DNA of 23,723 bases from Branchiostoma floridae. Taxonomy: Eukaryota > Chordata > Leptocardii > Amphioxiformes > Branchiostomatidae. Positions 19,223-23,723 of the stretch are shown piece by piece. A model generated the notes under the pieces. The model was not told the DNA's origin. It ran no database searches and was given only the letters and a program-made list of their open reading frames with translations. Numbering within the stretch: the stretch's first letter is position 1; every line of letters starts with the position of its first letter. The position numbers and the translations under genes were made by a program. Location: positions 7,940,089 to 7,963,811 of the forward strand of contig NC_049980.1 of assembly GCF_000003815.2 (NCBI RefSeq), read 5' to 3'.

Positions 19223-20714
19223 CTACAGGCCATAACTGTAGCTTTGAATGTCCTCCATCTGTTTCCTCCTTCCTCCGTGTCTGGCAGAGGGAAAGTATCT
19301 GTTTTTGTCCACAAGTGGCTGTCCTGGGTGACTCTGCACCTTCCATCCAAAGTCCACAGGGTTGTCTGCTGTTTCGGGTGGGGCCACGCTCACGTGGACA
19401 GTGGCACGGTAAGCTGTCGGCATTGGCTGGGTTGAGTCCACATCAAACCATGATCCGTCATGATTCTCACGACTTCCCTGACGATAGGACGCCACACCAC
19501 TCCTGTTGGTGACTGGCTGCATCTGTTGGTTGGTGGCAGGCCAGGAGGGAGGGTAAGATCTGACTGGAGGGATGTTTGCTACAGGGTTTTGCCTACTCCT
19601 TCCTGGTTGTGGGTGGCTCATAGATGGGGCAGTGCGGCGCATCTTGTTTGCATGTTGCTCATTTTGGGGTTGGACTTTTGGCCTACTGTATGCTGCACAG
19701 CGACAGCGGGAGCTGTATCTTGTTGCACTTCTTGCTGGTGGTGGCTTGTTGGTCGGTGGGTTCCAGCGACTTGGCTGCTTCTGCTGAGGAAAGGTAGGTT
19801 GCCTATTTGGAAGAGATTGGGTGGTGGCTGCTGTACCTGATGTGCAGAAAAAACAAGGACATGTGGCCTGCTGCCTGACTTCAAACCCTGCCTGTGGACT
19901 TCCACGTAACATTGCCTGTCTTCGGTGCATACGCTTAGATGGGGCACTAGTAGTAGAGTTCGAGAATGGAGGAAACTCTTGATATTGGTCTTCCATCGAT
20001 ACATTTGCTGAAAAATGGTCTTCAAACTTCTTGTTGATGACGTTAACAAAGTCATCTGCAGTTGAGTTCTGGGCTGACATCATCGTGGATCCTGGTGTAC
20101 TGTGGAGACTTGAATGAGCATGCTCAAACATGACATCCAGTGTTGAATGAGCATGCTTAAACATGACATCCAGTGTATCATTGATGTAGTCGCCTGCCTG
20201 CTCCGTTCCCTGTGTTCTTGCTGTTTCAGTGCCATTTTCTCTGGGCCCCTTCCAGGACAGCTGAGGGGACTCTGAGAAGTTCCTGTCAGTCTGGTTGGCT
20301 GGCTGAGGTGACAGGCACCTAGGAGGTGTAGGGAGGTAGTCATCACTGTCACTGTCGTCAAAGTACCAAGTGGAGGGGAAGGCACTGTCTGACTTTCTGC
20401 TTGTCTGTGGCAATGGGTCCCTCTCTGGGCTGTTGCTGAGGTCAATAAGTGGTACACAGTCAGGCTTCTCTGCCGTGCCATCTCTTACTCCATCTTCAGT
20501 CTGCTTCTCCTCAACTTGGACTGTTGGAAGGCTGATTGCCTTGTCTGCAGCTTGGCTGTAAGACGGGCTGTTCTTGGATGTGCTGTCGGTAGAGGTTTCT
20601 GGTGAGCAGACATCAGATGCAGGTCCTACAGGGCTACTGTTTGTAGAACTGCTGTCTGAAGTCAGAAGCCTGAGCAGTGGGCTGTTCTCCACAGGACTGC
20701 CATCTGAGTCAGAC
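19223..20714 (-). CDS. terminal exon, long disordered tail
   Basis: The acceptor TTTCAG ends at 20715. The frame then runs 497 codons (the first completing a split Arg) to the stop at 19223-19225. It is rich in Ser, Pro, Thr, Asn and Gln with no recognised domain. It carries a tandem 11-residue duplication, TLDVMFKHAHS/TLDVMFEHAHS (20111-20176), a Cys cluster CPCFFC, and ends with EDIQSYSYGL. Frames on the plus strand across this exon are shadows. As an unbroken frame of nearly 1.5 kb it is the strongest coding signal in the window. Confidence 0.88.
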
Positions 20715-23659
20715 CTGAAACAGTAGAAATCAGATCAGTAACAAGTAAAACAGGGTTACAATTCGGTAGAGAAACGGTAGAAATGTGTAGTCAGCCTATA
20801 AGACCTGTTCTTACTCCTCACCAATTCTTCATGTTAACATCAACTTCATTATCAATTTACCATTGAGGGCTCGCCCTCTTCCTTCCTTTATTATTCATAT
20901 ATCATCATGGAAGGTGCAACTTCTTCCAATAATACTGAGAATAGTGCCATATTACACACTTAAAACAGTTAAAGGAGGAATGCTGGATGGCACTTAGATC
21001 TACAGCTTGGTAGATTGACCAAATCTAAAATAATGGTACTATGACAAGCAATGTTTTAAAGCAGTTCTCTCTAGACAGCTCTTATGGTTGGCAACAGCCT
21101 GTCAACATACCTTGGGCTCTTGTTTGCAGTGGACTGACTCTTCCTGTTGCGCCGCTTCCTTTTTAGAAACTCCGGCTTCTCTACGAGGTACGGATCTTCC
21201 TCTGAAAGAAAATGTGTTACAGTTAAAAGTACAAAGCCAGCCAAGTGTTCATGCTCTTGTTATGACTTAAGATCAATGTCTAAGTGGCAAAACTATATCG
21301 CTAGTACATCTTCTACTGACATAAATCATTTACTCATGATTCCTTTTTTCTGAAGAAAACAATCCAGATGATGTTCTTGGCATAAAACTTCATTCACCTT
21401 TGCTTTGCTGTTGATACCCCAGGTATCAACAGCTTAACAGTTTGAGTATCTTTATGAAAAAGAAACATACTAGATATGACATCTTAAAACAACATCACTA
21501 GTACCTTTCCAGTAACCACTCTTGACCTCCTTCCCCACCATCCTCCTGGCCAGAGGCACTAGACCATCAAACATGCCATGGTTCAGTCCATACCACTCCA
21601 GCACTGCCACACAGTCCTCCAGACTCACCACCAGGCCTTCAAAATCTTCATCTGACAGGCCTGTTGTTGGGTAACAGTAACAGCTTAGGTCAGCATACTA
21701 AATATAGAATACAACGCAGTGTACTCTGTATCGTGCGAGGTACTGGCCCGACCGCGGGTAGAATCACACGAAGGCCAGAGAGCGATTCAACTCTCAGGAA
21801 TACACCATGTCATATTTTATTCATGACATACGCACGCTAAGAAAGCACACATTTCAATGCACAATGCACAAAAAGTTTAGGAAATCTGCTTTCTTCACAT
21901 AAACAAAAATTGTAACAACAGCTATTTCAACGTCCAAGTCTGGTATTCAAAATTTTTGACAGCGATGTACTAAAAGTGCCTTTGAATTATTCGATCAGAA
22001 GCCTGTGTGATAAAAGGCTGGTGTAATTACTGAATATCACCCATTCAGGAATACCCGTATGGAACGTTACCATGACCCAGGTATGACATACAGAACAGCA
22101 ATACTGGTGTCACTTCAACATGTAAATACTTCCGCAATCAACCCTTGTGCAAAACAAGTATATGCTGTAACAGTACTTGAAGGCGGCAATGATGCAAAGA
22201 AAACACTCACCTTTCTTGGCAATGGGGAGATGCTCCACCCATATCCCAGCCAGCTGCCTGAGTATGTCCTCTGGGTCACTGCCCCACCCCAGGGAGCCTG
22301 CATCACACAGCCCCAGGGCCCAAGAGTTGCGGGCCAGGTAGTCGGTGAAGCCCGCTAACAGGACACTGTTCTCCAGCAGGGTGGGCAGTGGGCCTGAGTA
22401 CACCCTACCCTGTAATGGTGAGAGATTTTCAGAAATTAAAACAAAACTGATCGATGTTATACCTGATAAGCAGTAGATATACCATTCCTTGACTTTGTTC
22501 CTTTGCAATACATATTTTGAATAAACTGGAAATATGCCTTTTTTTAAACCATTGTCTGCTTAGAAATGGTACAGAAAATAGTTTTACAACAAAAAAGTGC
22601 TTTCAGCCATAACTTCTAACTACAATGTACTTTCCAAATCGTTGGTACTTATAGGTTGGACAACCAGGTAAAAAAAATACAACTTACAAGGTACAGGTAG
22701 CAGTTTCTCAAGCAAAGTTGGCTAAAATTTGGAAACAGTCAGACGTGTGTGATACTCTATTTACATTGTACATGTATCACTTGAAGATGGGAATATTTGA
22801 AATTACACAATGTGTCCAATCCTTACCTTTGTGTGTGCAATCTTCCCCTGACAACATTTGGGACACTCCCATGTCTGCTGTGTCCTGTCATCCTTGGTGG
22901 AACCCCTCTCCCCTAACACAGCCACACAGCGCGGGTGCAGGATCTCACCACAGGTGCTACACTCACTCAGGGCTGCCACCGCGCCAGTCTGGGTACAGAT
23001 CAGGCATCGGGCACCTTGCGAGAATACAGGCTGTAGAACAGAGTTCAACATGCTTAAGAGGTTTGAAAGATACATGGAAGCAGATACAAATGTACTGGCC
23101 CCGGAGAGAAAGTACATTGCCATATCCCCCAGCTAGTGAAATCCTTATATTTCAGTAAAGAAAAAGCATTTGAAAGTTTATCTTTAGGTGTAATGCTTCC
23201 AAAAAAATTGCACTGGACTAATCGGGCAAGCACAGCAAGACATCAAGATTGGTTCCAATGAACTTGTCCAACCCTAGTAAGTATGTAATTTGTTACAGCA
23301 GAAATAAGGTGAAGCCATGAAGTCAATAGCACTGGCTGGATCAAGCTTCCTAGAAACTCCTTGGATGGATATATCTCTATTAGAACAATATTATCAATTT
23401 CTCTACAGACCATATAGCTTAAATACTACTACATTTTGTATTTGGGAGTAGTGGGATACAACTTTTAGCAGACCACAATATTCTTTTTTCAGAATGGTTC
23501 CAAACTTACATCCAAACATTTTCTCTTCTTGCAGATGCGCTTTCTCTGACAGTCGCAGCACCTGCCACAGTCCTCCATCAAACAACCCTTACACTTGTTA
23601 CATCTGCGGCGCCTGGTGTTCTTCTTGCGTACAGGACAGGCATAGGATGGAGATGCTGG
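19223..23659 (-). CDS. CXXC-PHD zinc-finger chromatin protein, 3' part of gene
   Basis: Gene model (minus): exons 23659..23510, 23030..22827, 22409..22211, 21660..21505, 21201..21111, 20714..19223. Every intron is GT-AG and all phases agree, giving 764 codons with the stop; the 5' end is outside the window. Order: a CXXC-type finger (residues 20-48), a PHD finger (59-109), an unrecognised globular-looking region (about 119-245), a basic cluster KRKRRNRK (250-257), then a long polar tail (267-763). The junction between fingers, CLDPVFSQGARCLIC, matches the C-(L/I)-x-P-V-x5-C-L-x-C pattern of KDM2A/KDM2B/FBXL19. This supports a chromatin role, with the CXXC aimed at CpG DNA and the PHD at a histone tail. 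No F-box or LRR follows, unlike that family. A JmjC domain upstream cannot be excluded. Confidence 0.85.
20111..20176 (-). repeat. 33-bp coding tandem duplication
   Basis: Two 33-base copies (20111-20143 and 20144-20176) differ by one base. They encode two copies of an 11-residue acidic/His motif, LDVMF(K/E)HAHS, in frame. Near-identity at the DNA level indicates a recent duplication. Confidence 0.9.
21111..21201 (-). CDS. short basic exon with likely nuclear localisation signal
   Basis: Acceptor TTTTCTTTCAG, donor CCCAAG/GTATGT. It encodes EDPYLVEKPEFLKRKRRNRK followed by a Ser/Lys-rich end. The cluster KRKRRNRK is a good nuclear localisation signal candidate, which fits a chromatin protein. 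Confidence 0.8.
21407..21433. repeat. 12-bp perfect hairpin in an intron
   Basis: GCTGTTGATACC (21407-21418) and GGTATCAACAGC (21422-21433) are perfect complements around a 3-base centre. It lies in the intron between the exons at 21111-21201 and 21505-21660. It is too short for a microRNA precursor by itself. Confidence 0.7.
21505..21660 (-). CDS. exon, domain unknown
   Basis: Acceptor CCAACAACAG, donor AAAG/GTACTA. It continues the unknown module with LSDEDFEGLVVSLEDCVAVL and ARRMVGKEVKSGYWK. The hydrophobic heptad-like spacing again suggests helices. The frame joins both neighbours exactly (GGC across the 5' junction, GAG across the 3' junction). Confidence 0.8.
21700..22060. other. intron with possible inserted repeat
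   Basis: Most of the 550-bp intron 21661-22210. It holds ATGTCAT/ATGACAT arms around an AT-rich centre (about 21807-21828), GAGAG/CTCTC nearby, and two CAGGAATAC phrases (about 21797 and 22046). A small transposon remnant is possible but unproven. Confidence 0.25.
22211..22409 (-). CDS. exon after the PHD finger, domain unknown
   Basis: Acceptor CCATTACAG, donor AAAG/GTGAGT. It encodes 66 residues plus one base, beginning GRVYSGPLPTLLENSVLL and ending GIWVEHLPIAKK. The Leu/Trp-rich amphipathic pattern suggests a folded, mostly helical module. I do not recognise it. It stands where KDM2/FBXL19 would have the linker to the F-box. Confidence 0.8.
22827..23030 (-). CDS. exon with PHD finger
   Basis: Exon of exactly 68 codons in phase 0/0; acceptor TTCTACAG, donor AAAG/GTAAGG. 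The PHD pattern is complete: CLIC, ECSTC, ILHPRC and TWECPKC, that is C4-H-C3 with the conserved Trp two residues before the seventh ligand. ECSTCGEILHPRC closely follows the KDM2/FBXL19 form ECSICNEIIHPGC. The whole finger sits in a single exon directly after the CXXC exon. Confidence 0.9.
23510..23659 (-). CDS. exon with short CXXC-type zinc finger
   Basis: The donor GAT/GTAAGT is at 23509. The acceptor is either CTGAAG (exon from 23659) or GCCAG (exon from 23655); both keep the frame. It encodes RRRRCNKCKGCLMEDCGRC, then CDCQRKR and ICKKRKCLD. The cysteines fit C-x2-C-x2-C-x4-C-x2-C-x2-C, then only five residues to the seventh and four more to the eighth. The KFGG-containing loop of DNA-binding CXXC fingers is absent, and the spacing is even shorter than in TET/CXXC4-type fingers. 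An extra Cys lies between the fifth and sixth. Confidence 0.85.
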
Positions 23660-23723
23660 CTTCAGCAAATACGGGAAGAAAAAAACACAGGTTACCTGAC
23701 AAAGTGTTACATGTCAATGATCA

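Noticed and set aside
19460-19840. Plus-strand frames of 126 and 97 codons (19219-19840)
   Set aside because: Antisense shadows of the long minus-strand terminal exon.

Overview
The window looks like intron-rich genomic DNA from an animal, most plausibly an invertebrate deuterostome such as amphioxus. That placement is inferred from short introns (about 300-550 bp), a KDM2/FBXL19-like CXXC-PHD gene, tRNA-derived SINE heads, a LINE reverse-transcriptase remnant, long CA/GAAA microsatellites and draft-assembly N gaps. No search was run, so the species is not proven.

Layout: (1) 1-3199 is AT-rich non-coding DNA with two tRNA-derived SINE-like elements (about 141-405 and 2246-2480), a short hammerhead-like motif (1353-1383) and two gaps. 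(2) 3200-4255 (+) holds the last visible exons of a protein kinase-like gene. Two exons join in phase across a GT-AG intron and rebuild the kinase C-lobe. The catalytic HRD motif reads HGG, which suggests a pseudokinase, and a hydrophobic segment follows the kinase fold. (3) 4452-5653 is non-coding, with purine-rich microsatellites and two perfect CRE palindromes. (4) 5654-14759 is a satellite array of about 9.1 kb with a 216-bp monomer and two sequence classes, A (left) and B (right), which switch at a gap. B becomes an alternating dimer with a 430-431 bp period at its right end. The monomer is a multiple of three long, so it produces a ladder of false ORFs on both strands. (5) 14760-19222 is non-coding, with a LINE tail and RT fragment on the minus strand, a CA microsatellite, a third tRNA-like SINE head, several hairpins and a diverged dispersed repeat pair. 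(6) 19223-23659 (-) is a six-exon 3' part of a CXXC-PHD chromatin protein. All exon phases agree and sum to 764 codons including the stop. Its CXXC finger is unusually short, and the protein ends in a long disordered tail rather than the F-box and leucine-rich repeats of KDM2/FBXL19.

The genes show no operon-like relation. They are separate animal genes on opposite strands, kept apart by the satellite and transposon-rich middle. The observations most worth following are the HGG kinase, the CXXC-PHD gene with its unrecognised middle region, and the layered structure of the satellite.
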